Assembly (NCBI GenBank): GCA_021390615.1
Contig: JAJEJU010000023.1
Location: 186,001-250,000 of the forward strand
Length of the DNA stretch: 64,000 nucleotides
DNA from: Rhodanobacteraceae bacterium ZG21-1
Lineage (GTDB): Bacteria > Pseudomonadota > Gammaproteobacteria > Xanthomonadales > Rhodanobacteraceae
Direction: 5' to 3'
The notes under the pieces were generated by a model, which saw only the letters and a program-made list of their open reading frames with translations, was not told the DNA's origin and did no database searches. Below, piece by piece: positions 16,528 to 25,483 of this stretch (positions within the stretch are counted from its first letter, which is position 1; each line of letters starts with the position of its first letter). A program made the position numbers and the translations under genes.

Positions 16528-17925
16528 ATGCAGCCAACCTTCCGCTCCCTGATCCTCGGCGTGCTGGCGGTTGCCGCCAGCACGGCCGCCGCGCAAACCC
16601 GGGACATTTCGCCGCCGTCGAAACAGGCCGCCATGCTGGCCCTGGCGCAGGCGCCGAGCGAGGCGGAGCTGCGCGCCACCATCACCAAGCTGGTCGGCTT
16701 CGGCACCCGGCACACCCTGTCGGACACGCGCTCCGACACGCGCGGCATCGGCGCCGCGCGGCGCTGGACGAAGTCGCGCTTCGAGGCGATCTCGCGCGAC
16801 TGCGGCGACTGCCTGGAGATCGTCACCCCGGCGCAGACCGTCAGCGGCAAGCGCATCCCGCAACCGGCCGAAGTGATGGACGTGGTGGCGATCAAGCGCG
16901 GCAGCGCCGATCCGGACCGCGTGATCGTGATGACCGGGCACCTGGATTCGCGCGTCACCGACGTGATGAACAGCACCAGCGATGCGCCCGGCGCCAACGA
17001 CGATGCCTCCGGCGTGGCCGCCTTGATCGAGGCGGCGCGGCTGCTGTCCAAGCAGGACAGCCGTGCGACCCTGGTGTTCGCCGCGCTCTCCGGCGAGGAG
17101 CAGGGCCTGTACGGCGGCAAGGTGCTGGCCGACTACGCCAGCGCGCACGGCTGGAAGGTCGAGGCCGACCTCAACAACGACATCATCGGCAACAGCCGCG
17201 GCCAGAACGGCGTGCTGGACAACACCAGCGTACGCGTCTTCAGCGAAGGCACGCGCAGCACCGAGACTCCCGCGCAGGCGAAGGAGCGCGGCTATCACGG
17301 CGGCGAAGTGGACTCGCCCTCGCGCAACCTGGCGCGGCGCATGGCCGCCCTGGCCGAGGCCTACCTGCCCGATCTGCGCGTGCGCATGGTCTACCGCACC
17401 GACCGCTACGGCCGCGGCGGCGACCAGGTGCCCTTCCTCGAAGCCGGCTATCCGGCCGTGCGCGTCACCGAAGGCCACGAGGACTACACCCGCCAACACC
17501 AGGACCTGCGCAGCGAAAAAGGCGTGCGCTACGGCGACACCCTCGACGGCATCGACTTCCGCTACCTGGCCCGGGTCACCGCGCTGAACACCCTCACCAT
17601 GGCCGAGCTGGGCCGCGCGCCGGCGCCACCGGTCGGCGTCGCCAGCGAGGGCGCGGTGGCTACCGACACCACGGTGAGCTGGCGCAAGTCGGCCGGCGCC
17701 GCCGGCTATCGCGTGTACTGGCGCGACACCACGGCGCCGCAGTGGCAGTACGTGCGCGACGCCGGCGACAGCGATCGGCTGGTGCTGAAGGACGTGGTGA
17801 TCGACGACTGGTTCTTCGGCGTGTCGGCCGTATCCGCCGATGGCTACGAGAGCCCGGTGGTGTTTCCCGGCCCCGCCGGCAGCTTCGAACGCGCCGCGCC
17901 GGCCTCGAGTTCCGGCGGCGGCTGA
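16528..17925 (+). CDS. Secreted M28 family zinc aminopeptidase
   Basis: 465 residues with a signal peptide (1-22, STAAA-QTR). The two-zinc site of M28 peptidases is complete: H138 in TGHLDSR, D158 in GANDDASG, the E190-E191 pair in SGEEQG, D218 in NNDIIG and H317 in EGHEDYTRQH. After the peptidase domain (to about residue 360) comes a fibronectin type III-like domain (residues about 370-455). It releases N-terminal residues from peptides outside the cytoplasm and could finish degradation begun by the neighbouring S53 protease. Confidence 0.9.
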   Translation: MQPTFRSLILGVLAVAASTAAAQTRDISPPSKQAAMLALAQAPSEAELRATITKLVGFGTRHTLSDTRSDTRGIGAARRWTKSRFEAISRDCGDCLEIVTPAQTVSGKRIPQPAEVMDVVAIKRGSADPDRVIVMTGHLDSRVTDVMNSTSDAPGANDDASGVAALIEAARLLSKQDSRATLVFAALSGEEQGLYGGKVLADYASAHGWKVEADLNNDIIGNSRGQNGVLDNTSVRVFSEGTRSTETPAQAKERGYHGGEVDSPSRNLARRMAALAEAYLPDLRVRMVYRTDRYGRGGDQVPFLEAGYPAVRVTEGHEDYTRQHQDLRSEKGVRYGDTLDGIDFRYLARVTALNTLTMAELGRAPAPPVGVASEGAVATDTTVSWRKSAGAAGYRVYWRDTTAPQWQYVRDAGDSDRLVLKDVVIDDWFFGVSAVSADGYESPVVFPGPAGSFERAAPASSSGGG

Positions 17926-18033
17926 GCCGCACGACTGGCGCCGGAAGCGCCAGCCTGCTAGAAAGCGCGCTGGCCGCCTCATAGGGGGTGCGGCCACTCA
18001 TCATCATCCATGGAAGAACCCAAAGGACTGCGC

Positions 18034-18975
18034 ATGACCCGTAGAACCCTGATGCCGGCATTCGCCCTGCTGGCCGCCCTTGCCTTGACACCGTTCGCCG
18101 CGGTCCATGCCGACGACGACGGCGCACCGGCCGCCGCAGCCAGCAGCGGGCAGTCGGCCAAAGTGGACGATTTCCTGCGCTCGCTGCATTTCGATACCGG
18201 CATGGTGACCATCCCGACCGCCAAGGCCACCCTGCACCTGGCGCCCGGCTATGGCTACCTCGCCGCCGCCGACGCGCAGCGCGTGCTCACCAAGCTGTGG
18301 CACAACCCGCCGGACGAGGGCGTGCTGGGCATGATCCTGCCCAGCGACAAGCCGCGCGACCTGCTCGACGAGAACAGCTGGGCGGTGGTGGTGACCTATT
18401 CCGACGACGGCTACGTCTCCGACGCCGATGCCGCCAAGATCGATTACAACGATCTGCTCAAGCAGATGCAGAAAGGCTCCGAGGAAGACAACGCCGAACG
18501 CGTCAAGCAGGGCTATCCGGCGATCGACCTGGTTGGCTGGGCCGAGCCGCCGCACTACGACGCCGCCACGCACAAGCTGTACTGGGCGCGCGACCTGAAG
18601 TTCAAGGACGCCAACGGCAGCGAGGAGCAGCATTCGCTCAACTACGACATCCGCGTGCTCGGTCGCCGCGGCTATCTGTCGCTCAACGCCATCGCGCCGA
18701 TCGACCAGCTGGCCAAGGTGCGCGCGGACATGCCGCAAGTGCTGACCATGACCGACTTCGACACCGGCGAGCGCTACGCCGATTACAACAGCAAGACCGA
18801 CAAGCTCGCCGCCTACGGCATCGCCGCGCTGGTGGCCGGCGGCATCGCCGCCAAGGCCGGCCTGTTCGCCAAGCTGGGCGTGCTGCTGCTGGCGCTGAAG
18901 AAGTTCATCATCATCGGCATCGCCGCGATCGCCGCGATGTTCCGCAAGCTGTTCAACCGCAAAAAGAGCAGCTGA
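18034..18975 (+). CDS. DUF2167 membrane protein
   Basis: 313 residues. It has a signal peptide (to about residue 26), a long periplasmic part with DUF2167 features (DFLRSLHFDTGMVTIP, KLWHNPPDEGVLGMILP, SWAVVVTYSDDGYVSDADA, IDLVGWAEPPHYDAATHKLYWARDL), and two C-terminal hydrophobic segments ending FRKLFNRKKSS. The family is an inner-membrane protein of unknown function, common in Xanthomonadales. The ATG at 18034 is chosen because AAGGA sits just upstream; an in-frame ATG at 18010 is less well placed. Confidence 0.82.
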   Translation: MTRRTLMPAFALLAALALTPFAAVHADDDGAPAAAASSGQSAKVDDFLRSLHFDTGMVTIPTAKATLHLAPGYGYLAAADAQRVLTKLWHNPPDEGVLGMILPSDKPRDLLDENSWAVVVTYSDDGYVSDADAAKIDYNDLLKQMQKGSEEDNAERVKQGYPAIDLVGWAEPPHYDAATHKLYWARDLKFKDANGSEEQHSLNYDIRVLGRRGYLSLNAIAPIDQLAKVRADMPQVLTMTDFDTGERYADYNSKTDKLAAYGIAALVAGGIAAKAGLFAKLGVLLLALKKFIIIGIAAIAAMFRKLFNRKKSS

Positions 18976-19002
18976 GCGACGCGATCCCGCGCAGCGCAGC
19001 AC

Positions 19003-19033
19003 AAAAAAACGGGGCGCCAGGCGCCCCGTTTTT
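19003..19033. terminator. Bidirectional intrinsic terminator
   Basis: CGGGGCGC pairs with GCGCCCCG around a 3-base loop. The stem is flanked by seven A on the left and five T on the right, so it can end both the DUF2167 transcript and the convergent DUF1161 transcript. Confidence 0.9.
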
Positions 19034-19052
19034 CTTGATGAACCCGCTAGGC

Positions 19053-19430
19053 TCAGCCGCCGCTGGTGGACGCCGAGGCCGGCTTGGAGGCATCTTCGGC
19101 CTTGCCCGCGTCATCCGCCTTCTTGGGGTGGTGGTGATGCTTCGGCTTGGCCGCGGCATCGTCGCCCGAGGCATTCGAGCTGTCGCCCGACGCAGCATCG
19201 CCGTTGCCGCCGCCGCGGGTGTACACGATCTTCTTGTCGCCCTCGCACTGGCCGACCACCTTGCCGCCGTTGCCGGCCTGGTCGCCGGACACCACGTCCA
19301 GCGAGTAGTTGGTCACGCCCTTGGCCTTGATCTTGGCGTCGATGCTGGACTTCACGTCGTCGCAGGAGGCATGGGCCATCAACGGCAGGGCGAGCAGCAG
19401 CAGCGCAGCGAATCCAAAACGCTTGTTCAT
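19053..19430 (-). CDS. DUF1161 small periplasmic protein with charged His-cluster tail
   Basis: 125 residues. It has a signal peptide (1-21, LMAHA-SCDD), then a DUF1161 core (SIDAKIKAKGVTNYSLDVV, GGKVVGQCEGDKKIVYTR) with two cysteines. It ends in a low-complexity tail rich in Asp, Ala, Lys and Ser with four consecutive histidines (KPKHHHHPKK). GAGGAG precedes the ATG at 19430, which I prefer over a start 15 bases upstream. The function of the family is unknown; the tail is longer than the core family needs. Confidence 0.82.
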   Translation of the reverse strand: MNKRFGFAALLLLALPLMAHASCDDVKSSIDAKIKAKGVTNYSLDVVSGDQAGNGGKVVGQCEGDKKIVYTRGGGNGDAASGDSSNASGDDAAAKPKHHHHPKKADDAGKAEDASKPASASTSGG

Positions 19431-19615
19431 GATTGTTCTCCTCAATGATGTTTGCTTATCCAGGTTGAACTCGACGGTGATCAGGCTCCCCTACGCCGAC
19501 GACCGCAACCGCTGATTCTCCGAATGCAGCGTTACCGGCACGTGCCTATGGTGTCATCAAGCGCAAGACGCCGAAAGGTCGATCGCGCGCGGGCGTGGAC
19601 TATGCCGCAGAATGT

Positions 19616-22135
19616 TCAGCTGCCGCGCGGCTTGGCGCGGTGGGTCGGCGTCGCGCTCCACGGGTCGTCGGGCCAGGGATGGCGCGGATAACGTCCCTTC
19701 AGTTCTTTCCGCACTTCCGGATAGGTTCGCTCCCAGAAACCCTTGAGGTCCTGGGTCACCTGGATCGGCCGTCCCGCCGGCGACAGCAGATGCAGGGTCA
19801 CCGGCACGCGTCCGCCGGCGATGCGCGGCGTATCGGCCAGCCCGAACAGTTCCTGCAGCTTCACCGCCAGCACCGGCGGAACGTCCGCCGCGTAGTCGAG
19901 CCGGCGCAGCTGGCCGCTGGGCACGCGCAGGCTTTCCGGCGCCTGCGCATCGAGCTGTCGCCGCTGTTCGTGATCGAAGCGCGCGGCCAGCGCCTGCGAC
20001 AGCTCGTCCGTGGCCAGCGCGTCCAGCCCGCGCTTGCCGTGCAGATACGGCGCCAGCCATTCCTCCAGCGAGGCGAGCAGGGCCGCCTCCGACACGTCGG
20101 GCAGGCCCAGCTCCGGCATCCAGCCGCGCAGCGCCTGGATGCGCACGCGCAGCTGGTGCGCATGCTCGCTCCACGGCAAGGCATCGAGGCCCTTGGCGCG
20201 CACCGCCGCCAGCAGGGCTGGCAGCGCGTCCTCCGGCTGCACCGGTACGCTGCGCCGCTCCAGCACGATGTTGGCGAAACGCCGCTCCTCGAAGGCTTCC
20301 AGCGCGGCGCGCGCATCGTTCCAGCGCAACACGCGCTCGCGGCGGAAGCGCGCCGGGTAGTCGCGCTCGAGCACGCGCGGATCCAGCGGCGCGGCGGCCA
20401 GGATCAGGCTGTCGCGTGCCTCGGCGCGCAGGTCCAGCGCCACCAGCCAGGGCTCGCCGAGCAAGGCGGTCTGTTCGTGCAGGCGTGCGCCGCGGCCATT
20501 GGCCAGGGTGTAACGCAGCGGCTGCTGCTCGTCGCGGCGCGCCACCCGGTCCGGGAAGGCGTGCAGCAGCAAGTCGCCCACGGCGTGACTGTCCGGCGTG
20601 CCGCTGGCCGCGGTGCGCACGTCCAGGCGTCGGCGCCAGCCACGCGAAGCCTGCTCGATCGCCGCCAGCGCGCCGGCATCGGCCTCGCGGCCGCCGCCGC
20701 GACGATCGCGCCAGGCATGCAGCGCGGCCAGACGCACGCGGAAGTCGTCGCTGCGCGCCGACTCGCCGCGCATCGGCGAACGCGCCTCCATCAGGGCCAG
20801 CAAGTCGGCGGCCAGGGCACGCTGCTCCGGCGGCGCGCGCAGGGCGGCGGCAGCCAAACGCGGCGTGGCGCCCAGCTCGAGCATGCGCCGCCCCAGCGCG
20901 GCAATGCGTCCATCGGCGTCCAGCGCACCCAACGCGACCAGCAGCTCGCGCGCCTGCGCCAGCGCGCCCGGCGGCGGCGGATCCAGCCAGGACAGCGCAG
21001 CGGATGCATCCGCCGTCACGCCCCAGGCCGCCAGCTCCAGTGCGAGTCCGGAGAGTTCGGCCTGCGCGATTTCGGGCATGCGCGACGGATCCAGCCGGCG
21101 GCTCTGCGGCCACAGCCGATAGGCGGTGCCGGCGGCGACGCGGCCGGCGCGACCGGCGCGCTGGTCGGCGGAGGCCTGCGAGATCGCCACCGTCTCCAGC
21201 CGGGTGAAGCCGGAGTTGGGATCGAAGCGCGGCTCGCGCGCCAAGCCGGCGTCGATCACCGCGCGCACCCCCGGCAGGGTGACGCTGGACTCGGCCACGT
21301 TGGTGGCCAGCACGATGCGGCGCGAACCCGCTTCCGCGGGCGCCAGCGCGTGGCGCTGCTCGCTCAGCGAGAGCTCGCCGTGCAAGGTCAGCACTTCCAC
21401 GTCGTCGCGCTCCAGCGAAGCTTCCAGCACCTGGGCGGCGCGGGCGATCTCGCGGCGCCCAGGCAGGAAGGCCAGCACGTCGCCTTCATTCTCCATCAGC
21501 GCCTGCCGCGCCACCCGCGCGAGATGGTGCTCGACGCTCTCCTGCGCGCGCGCCGGCGGATATTCGACGCGCACCGGAAAGCTGCGCCCCGGGCTGCTCA
21601 GCCGCGGCGCATCCAGCCACTGCGCGATGCGCTCGCCGTCCAGGGTGGCCGACATCACCACGATGCGCAGCTCCGGGCGCAGCGTGGCCTGCACGTCCAG
21701 TGCCAGCGCGGCGCCGAGATCGCCAGCCAGGTGGCGCTCGTGGAATTCGTCGAACAGGATCGCGCCGATGCCGCTGAGTTCGGGATCGTCCTGGATCAGG
21801 CGAGTGAGGATGCCCTCGGTGACCACCTCGATGCGCGTCGCCGGCCCTACCCTGGATTCGAAGCGGATGCGATAACCGACCGTGGCGCCGACGTCCTCGC
21901 CCAGTTGCCTGGCCATGAACTCGGCAGCGGCGCGCGCCGCGATGCGGCGAGGCTCCAGCATCAGGATGCGCGCACCGGCCAGCCACGGCTGCTCGAGCAG
22001 GGCTAGCGGCACCTGGGTGGTCTTGCCGGCGCCGGGCGGCGCCTCGAGCACCAGCCGCGGCCGCGCCGCCAGCGTGGCGCAGAGCTCCGGCAGCAGGGCT
22101 GCGATAGGAAAACGACTGGTGCGGTCAACGCTCAT
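19616..22135 (-). CDS. hrpB: ATP-dependent helicase HrpB
   Basis: 839 residues, the usual HrpB length. It is a DEAH-family RNA helicase. Motif I is APPGAGKTTQVPLALL, motif II is LFDEFHERHLAGDL, motif III is VVMSATLDG, and motifs V-VI are LATNVAESSVTLPGV and QASADQRAGRAGR. The C-terminal HrpB-specific region ends with LHLLSPAGRPIQVTQDLKGFWERTYPEVRKELKGRYPRHPWP, which identifies HrpB over HrpA. Its physiological role is not firmly known. It is transcribed alone, after the gspD end. Confidence 0.95.
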   Translation of the reverse strand: MSVDRTSRFPIAALLPELCATLAARPRLVLEAPPGAGKTTQVPLALLEQPWLAGARILMLEPRRIAARAAAEFMARQLGEDVGATVGYRIRFESRVGPATRIEVVTEGILTRLIQDDPELSGIGAILFDEFHERHLAGDLGAALALDVQATLRPELRIVVMSATLDGERIAQWLDAPRLSSPGRSFPVRVEYPPARAQESVEHHLARVARQALMENEGDVLAFLPGRREIARAAQVLEASLERDDVEVLTLHGELSLSEQRHALAPAEAGSRRIVLATNVAESSVTLPGVRAVIDAGLAREPRFDPNSGFTRLETVAISQASADQRAGRAGRVAAGTAYRLWPQSRRLDPSRMPEIAQAELSGLALELAAWGVTADASAALSWLDPPPPGALAQARELLVALGALDADGRIAALGRRMLELGATPRLAAAALRAPPEQRALAADLLALMEARSPMRGESARSDDFRVRLAALHAWRDRRGGGREADAGALAAIEQASRGWRRRLDVRTAASGTPDSHAVGDLLLHAFPDRVARRDEQQPLRYTLANGRGARLHEQTALLGEPWLVALDLRAEARDSLILAAAPLDPRVLERDYPARFRRERVLRWNDARAALEAFEERRFANIVLERRSVPVQPEDALPALLAAVRAKGLDALPWSEHAHQLRVRIQALRGWMPELGLPDVSEAALLASLEEWLAPYLHGKRGLDALATDELSQALAARFDHEQRRQLDAQAPESLRVPSGQLRRLDYAADVPPVLAVKLQELFGLADTPRIAGGRVPVTLHLLSPAGRPIQVTQDLKGFWERTYPEVRKELKGRYPRHPWPDDPWSATPTHRAKPRGS

Positions 22136-22283
22136 GCGCGCGCATGGTAGCGAGTGACGGCGCCTGGCGCAGGCCAGGCCGGAACGGCGCGTTGCGCACA
22201 GGGGTGCAAGAGGCTCTCGTCATGCCGCGCCGGCGACTCGTGCAGCGCGCGCCTGCGTGGGCCATGCGTCGCCTGGAGCGGCC

Positions 22284-22307
22284 ATCCGCGGCGCGGCGGC
22301 CGCGGAT
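22284..22307. other. Hairpin after the type II secretion operon
   Basis: ATCCGCGGC (22284-22292) pairs with GCCGCGGAT (22299-22307) around a 6-base loop, 14 bases past the gspD stop. There is no T-run on the minus strand, so it may stabilise the 3' end of the mRNA rather than terminate by itself. Confidence 0.45.
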
Positions 22308-22321
22308 GACGTGGTCCGCCG

Positions 22322-24784
22322 TTACTGCTTCAGCGGCATGGTGGTCGCCGGCACGGCGCCGGCGGCAGGCGGCGGCACCGTGCCGACGCCAGTGGACGCC
22401 GCGGCCGCCTTGCGCAACGGCGCCAGCGACTCGAACTTCTCCTGGTACTCGTCGGTGACCCGCTTGGCTTCTTCGCTGCTGCCGATCACGTGCGGGGTGA
22501 TCAGCACAATCAGTTCGGTGCGTGAGCGCGTGTTCTGGTTTTCGCCGAACAATTTGCCCAGCACCGGGATGCGGCTCAGGTACGGCACGCCGTTGTTCTG
22601 CACCTGGTCGTTCTGCTGGATCAGGCCACCGAGCAGCACGGTCTGGCCGCTCTGCACGCCGACCTGGGTGGCGATGTCGCGCTGCGAGATCTGCGGGTTG
22701 CCGTTGGTCGCCGCGGTCGCCGAGCCGGCCACCGGATTGCTCACCTGCTGGTGGATGTTGAGGTAGACCAGGCCACCCGGATTCACGCGCGGTTGCACGT
22801 CGAGGATCACGCCGGTCTGCACGTACTGCGCCTCGCTGTAGGAGCTGGTCGTGCCGATGGTGGGATTCACCGTGGTGGAATTGATCGGGATGTTGTCGCC
22901 CGACTGGATATGCGCCACCTGATTGTTGAGCACCACCAGCGAAGGCGCCGACAGATTCTTGGTGTTGGAGTTGCTCTCGATCGCGCGCACTGCCGCCTGG
23001 AATTTGCCGTTGCTGCTCAGGAAGGAATAGAAGAATGGTTCACCGCCGTAGGCGTTGCCGCCGGCGCCCAGGCCGATCTGCCGATGCGCACCGGGATAGT
23101 TGCTGGTGGCGCCGGTGCTGCCAATGCCGGTCAAACCGCTGGCCGTAGGCGTGCTGGCGGCCAGGCCTTGCAGATACCACTGCACACCGAATTCGAATTC
23201 GCCGGTGAGTTCGACCTCGAAAATCCGCGTCTCGATCTGCACCTGCAGCGGCGGGATGTCCAGCCGCTTGATCGCGGTCTGGATTTCTTCCCAGCGCACC
23301 GGCTGCGCGCGCACCAGCAGCTGATTGTTGTTGTCGACCGAGCTGATGCGGATGGTGCCGTCCTTCGAGCTGTAGGACTGGTCCTTGCTGCTGGCGTCGC
23401 CCGGGCCGCCGTTCGAAGCATTCAGCGGACCACCGGTGGCCGAGCCGCCGCCGGTTCCGCCGAGGCCACCACTGGTGCTGCCGCCCAGACCGCCAGCACC
23501 GCTGCCGTTCAGGCCGCCCAAGCCGCCGCCGGTGGTCGAACTGTTGCCGCCCAGCCCGCCGGGCGTGCTGCCGAAGCTGCCGGCGTTGCTGCCCATGCCA
23601 TTGGCCGAACCGCTGCCGTTGCCGCTGACGCCCAAGGTGCCGCCGCTCAGGCCGGGACCGACCTGGCCGCCGCGATCGCCGCCCTCGCCACCGCCGCCGT
23701 CGGTGTAGATCTGCGCCAGGTACTTGGCCAGGTCCGAGGCCTTCACGTTGCGCACGTCGTATACGTACAGCTGCGGTTCGTTGCCGCCACCCAGGTCGAA
23801 CTTGGCGATCCAGGCGCCGACCTCGTCGAGATAGTCCGGCTGGGTGCTGATGACCACCAGCGCATTGGTGCGCTGGATCGGGATGAAGCGCAGCATGCCG
23901 GCCAGCGGCGTGTCGCTCTTCTCGCCGAACAGCTTGTCCAGCTCGGGCATCAGTTCGACGACATTGGCGTGCTGCAGGCTGTAGACGCCGACCGACATGC
24001 CGCGCAGCCAGTCGACGTCGAAGGTGCTGACCATGTGCTGGTAGTTGTCCAGCTCGTCCGGCGCGCCGGACAGGATCAGCACGTTGCGACCGGGATCGGC
24101 GCCGAGCACCGCGTCTGCGCGCACGAACGGCTTGATCAGCTTCAGCATCTCGGTGGCGGAGATGTAGCGCAGCGGGAACAGCCGCGCCTGCAACCCGCCG
24201 GCGGGCGCGGTCGCGCCCAGGCTGGGCACCACGTTGCCGGCCACCGCGTCCTTGGCCGGCAGCACCACGTAATGTCCGTCGCGCTGGATCAGCGCATTGC
24301 CGGTCCAGGACAGCAGGGTCTCCAGGATCGGCAGCGCCTGCTCCGCATCGACCGGCTCGGAGGTGGAGAACGAGATGTTGCCCTGCACGCCCGGCGTGAT
24401 CGCGTAGTTCTGCTTGAGCATGTCGCCGAGGATCGCCTTCACCACCGCCTGGATCGGCTGATTCTCAAAATTGAAGGTCACCGCGTTGGCGCCGGTCGCG
24501 CGCGGCCGCGGCTTGGTCAGGCCGGTGGGGCGAATGAAGCGGCCGCTGCCTTCGCTGATCTGCGCCGGCGCTACCTTGCCCGGCTCCAGCCCAGTGATCG
24601 ACGAAGCGTTGCTCGAAGTCGACGATGGCGCCGGCTTCTCGGTGCCGGCCATGGCCTCGCGCTGCAGCGAGGTGTCTTCGTCATGCGGCTGATAGGGCTT
24701 GGTCATGCTGGCGCAGCCGCTCAGCCAGACGGTCAGCGCGATCGCGCCGATGCGGAAGCACGGATGCGTGAGCTTGCGGGACAT
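22322..24784 (-). CDS. gspD: Type II secretion secretin GspD (XpsD)
   Basis: 820 residues forming the outer-membrane pore of the type II system. It has a lipoprotein signal (LSGC, C24), N0 domain (NFENQPIQAVVKAILGDMLKQNYAITPGVQGNISF region), N1-N3 repeats (FPLRYISATEMLKLIKPF, VYSLQHANVVELMPEL), then the secretin barrel (VPYLSRIPVLGKLFGENQNTRSRTELIVLITPHVI). A glycine/serine-rich insert of about 100 residues (about 361-463) interrupts the N3 region. The lipid anchor may help it reach the outer membrane. It is the last gene of the operon, three bases after gspN. Confidence 0.95.
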   Translation of the reverse strand: MSRKLTHPCFRIGAIALTVWLSGCASMTKPYQPHDEDTSLQREAMAGTEKPAPSSTSSNASSITGLEPGKVAPAQISEGSGRFIRPTGLTKPRPRATGANAVTFNFENQPIQAVVKAILGDMLKQNYAITPGVQGNISFSTSEPVDAEQALPILETLLSWTGNALIQRDGHYVVLPAKDAVAGNVVPSLGATAPAGGLQARLFPLRYISATEMLKLIKPFVRADAVLGADPGRNVLILSGAPDELDNYQHMVSTFDVDWLRGMSVGVYSLQHANVVELMPELDKLFGEKSDTPLAGMLRFIPIQRTNALVVISTQPDYLDEVGAWIAKFDLGGGNEPQLYVYDVRNVKASDLAKYLAQIYTDGGGGEGGDRGGQVGPGLSGGTLGVSGNGSGSANGMGSNAGSFGSTPGGLGGNSSTTGGGLGGLNGSGAGGLGGSTSGGLGGTGGGSATGGPLNASNGGPGDASSKDQSYSSKDGTIRISSVDNNNQLLVRAQPVRWEEIQTAIKRLDIPPLQVQIETRIFEVELTGEFEFGVQWYLQGLAASTPTASGLTGIGSTGATSNYPGAHRQIGLGAGGNAYGGEPFFYSFLSSNGKFQAAVRAIESNSNTKNLSAPSLVVLNNQVAHIQSGDNIPINSTTVNPTIGTTSSYSEAQYVQTGVILDVQPRVNPGGLVYLNIHQQVSNPVAGSATAATNGNPQISQRDIATQVGVQSGQTVLLGGLIQQNDQVQNNGVPYLSRIPVLGKLFGENQNTRSRTELIVLITPHVIGSSEEAKRVTDEYQEKFESLAPLRKAAAASTGVGTVPPPAAGAVPATTMPLKQ

Positions 24785-24787
24785 GGA

Positions 24788-25483
24788 TCAACGTACTCCC
24801 TGCGGGGGCTGATTGGCGGACTGTTCTCTGCGCCGTTTCTCCACGGCGGCCTTGAGCTGGCGGATGCGCTCGGCACGGATCGCCTCCTCGGAGGTGGCGG
24901 CGGCCGGGCCGGCGACGGGCGGGCCGCCCTGCTGCCATTGCACGCCCGGACCGGCCGGACCGGGGGCAGCGCTGGCCGCATCGCTCTGTCCGGGCAGTTG
25001 CTCGATCGGCGCGCCGGCCGGCAGATTGAGTTCGGTGCGGCTGCCGGCGTTGTCGAACACGGCCGAGCGCGGCTTCAGCTCGACCAGGGTCCAGCCGCCG
25101 TCGGACATCGCGCTGCCTTCGCGCACGCGCACGTCGTGCTTGGCCTGCTTGTCGTACAGCAGCGCCATGTGCAGTGCCGGGGTGAGGATGATGCCGGTGA
25201 GCTGCATGTCGCCCAGGCTGCCGCCGCCGTCGACGGCGCGCACCACCGGCTTGCGGTCCGGACTGAACAAGGGCTGCTGCCACACTTCCACATACTCGTT
25301 GAGCGGCCGCGGCGACGGCGCCTGCACGCCGCTGCGCTGCGGCGGCAGCGGATCGGCCGGCTGCGGCGGCAGCCAGCTCACGCCGCGGCCGACGCCGACG
25401 AACAGCACCAGCAGCAGGCCTGCTAGCGCCAGCGCGATGCCGGCCAGCACCGGCGTGAGACGACGCTGGGCGGCGGCGTTCAC
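24788..25483 (-). CDS. gspN: Type II secretion protein N (XpsN; GspC-like)
   Basis: 231 residues from a GTG start that overlaps the gspM stop (GTGA at 25480-25483). It has one membrane anchor near the N terminus (LAGIALALAGLLLVLFVGVG), then a proline-rich stretch and a small periplasmic homology domain (VWQQPLFSPDRKPVV, MQLTGIILTPALHMALLY, LVELKPRSAVF). It ends in a charged helix. Known XpsN takes the place of GspC, connecting the inner-membrane platform with the secretin. There is no C-terminal PDZ domain. Position between gspM and gspD matches the Xanthomonas order. Confidence 0.85.
   Translation of the reverse strand: MNAAAQRRLTPVLAGIALALAGLLLVLFVGVGRGVSWLPPQPADPLPPQRSGVQAPSPRPLNEYVEVWQQPLFSPDRKPVVRAVDGGGSLGDMQLTGIILTPALHMALLYDKQAKHDVRVREGSAMSDGGWTLVELKPRSAVFDNAGSRTELNLPAGAPIEQLPGQSDAASAAPGPAGPGVQWQQGGPPVAGPAAATSEEAIRAERIRQLKAAVEKRRREQSANQPPQGVR

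Noticed and set aside
17935-17953. CTGGCGC/GCGCCAG stem after the M28 gene as a terminator
   Set aside because: Only a 7-bp stem and no T-run, so I could not support termination.
22751-25426. Long plus-strand open frame across the gspD-gspN region
   Set aside because: Shadow of the type II secretion genes; composition typical of antisense frames in GC-rich DNA.
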